From an uncultured Oscillospiraceae bacterium (GTDB taxonomy: Bacteria; Bacillota; Clostridia; Oscillospirales; Acutalibacteraceae), in the NCBI GenBank assembly GCA_900549825.1, contig URQB01000009.1, positions 1 to 64,000 of the forward strand: a stretch of 64,000 nt of DNA. The letters run 5' to 3'. Below are positions 63,270 to 64,000 of the stretch, piece after piece (the stretch's first letter is position 1; the number at the start of each line of letters is the position of its first letter). Under the pieces are notes generated by a model that was given only the letters and a program-made list of their open reading frames with translations, had not been told where the DNA came from and did not search any database. A program made the translations under genes and the position numbers.

Positions 63270-63980
63270 ATGAAAGCGTTTTTTCTCGCGCTATGGCAAA
63301 ACGATATCCTGCGGTTGGCTCTGGACTCGGCGTTTAAGCTGATGCTTGCCGCCGTTTGCGGCGGCTTTATCGGCTATGAACGGCAGCATTCCCATCGCCC
63401 CGCCGGGTTTCGAACGCATATTCTCGTGGCAGTAGGCGCTGCGCTCGTAATGATCACATCCAGCTTCCTGACCGATCAATACAGGGAGGTCATGCAGATC
63501 GACCCGACCCGCATGAGCGCGCAGGTCATCAGCGGCATCGGCTTTCTGGGCGCGGGGACGATCCTGCGCGAGGGCTTCAGCGTGAAAGGACTCACTACCG
63601 CGGCAAGCCTGTGGGCGGTTTCCTGTGTGGGGATCGCGGTGGGCTCCGGGTTCTATGCGGGCGCGCTGATCGCAACATTGGTCATCTATCTTACACTCAA
63701 CCTGCTCAAGCGTGTTTCCGCGCGCGGAAACGCCGGGCGGAATCTATACGTCGAGGTGGAGGACGTCGGGCAGCAGGCCTCCCGTGTCGGGAAGGTGATC
63801 CGGCGCTGCGGGGGAGAGCTGGCTTCCATGGAGCTGCTCAATGTGGACGGCGAGGAAGGAAAGCGGAAAAAAGCGCCGGTGCTGAAGGTTCTGATCTATA
63901 CGCGCAACCTCCATGAGCTCGACCTGATCGTGGAGAGCATTCGTGCGGTTGAGGGCGTACGGGATCTGTACGTCGAATAG
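63270..63980 (+). CDS. MgtC/SapB-family membrane protein
   Basis: The 236-residue protein has about five N-terminal helices with MgtC signatures (GGFIGYERQHSHRPAGFRTH, LVAVGAALVMITS, RMSAQVISGIGFLGAGTI, GLTTAASLWAVSCVGIAVG). A C-terminal ACT-like cytosolic domain (about 160-236) follows. Family members are linked to magnesium homeostasis, acid survival or envelope regulation; the exact role is not settled. GGAGGG lies before the chosen ATG. It is divergent from the MltG-like gene. Confidence 0.9.
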   Translation: MKAFFLALWQNDILRLALDSAFKLMLAAVCGGFIGYERQHSHRPAGFRTHILVAVGAALVMITSSFLTDQYREVMQIDPTRMSAQVISGIGFLGAGTILREGFSVKGLTTAASLWAVSCVGIAVGSGFYAGALIATLVIYLTLNLLKRVSARGNAGRNLYVEVEDVGQQASRVGKVIRRCGGELASMELLNVDGEEGKRKKAPVLKVLIYTRNLHELDLIVESIRAVEGVRDLYVE

Positions 63981-64000
63981 AGGAATGCAGACAGGAGAAA

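Overview
The window looks like chromosomal DNA of a GC-rich, Gram-positive gut-type anaerobe of the Bacillota (class Clostridia, most like Oscillospiraceae/Ruminococcaceae). The basis is strong GGAGG ribosome sites, frequent TTG starts, a T-box leader before serS, a TPP riboswitch, a Gram-positive LexA box, lipoproteins in place of periplasmic proteins, HemW, PlsY, MltG and a SecA with a SEC-C tail. No rRNA, tRNA, CRISPR array, complete insertion sequence or prophage was recognised. The placement is inference.

Layout. 0.4-2 kb: a HAD hydrolase and a first copy of a lipoprotein family. 2.2-8.9 kb: a TetR-controlled catabolic locus with a tandem-domain class II aldolase and a GSA-type aminotransferase on the minus strand, divergent from tetR and an FGGY sugar kinase, followed by an endonuclease/exonuclease/phosphatase-fold protein. 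8.86-9.24 kb: a decayed XRE/ribbon-helix-helix regulator pair. 9.6-14.7 kb: acyl-CoA synthetase with a cupin regulator, an HD nucleotidase, and pyruvate kinase with a PEP-utiliser domain. 14.7-16.5 kb: a decayed region, a candidate leader RNA and autoregulated lexA. 16.7-21 kb: convergent GH30 and GH20 glycosidases. 21-24.4 kb: a MacB-type ABC exporter. 24.6-32.3 kb: housekeeping genes (tcdA, hemW, a foldase lipoprotein, an aminotransferase, trpS, plsY). 32.5-34.4 kb: a DUF218 protein and prfB. 34.5-39 kb: a TPP-riboswitch thiamine operon (thiC-thiM-thiE-HAD-thiD). 39-41.4 kb: an AT-richer MerR/ABC-2 module. 41.8-44.6 kb: secA. 44.9-47.1 kb: a surface metallophosphoesterase. 47.3-51 kb: the glycolytic run pgk-tpiA-gpmI. 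51-57.6 kb: repeat-rich spacers, a GH18-like lipoprotein with GtrA, a second lipoprotein paralog, T-box-serS and QueT. 57.6-60.9 kb: esterase-GH3 operon. 61.3-64 kb: a third, frameshifted lipoprotein paralog, an MltG-like lipoprotein and MgtC.

How it fits together. The glycosidases (GH3, GH18-like, GH20, GH30, esterase) and the sugar-kinase/aldolase locus point to saccharide use feeding glycolysis (pgk, tpiA, gpmI, pyk). The thiamine operon makes the HMP half de novo and salvages the thiazole half; no thiazole synthesis genes are here.

The least-explained items are: a divergent three-member lipoprotein family whose third copy has lost its lipobox region by a frameshifting deletion; a dispersed GC-rich intergenic repeat; a recurring 'hairpin plus TGTCGATAAAG' motif at gene 3' ends; and the aminotransferase/aldolase/kinase locus of unknown substrate.
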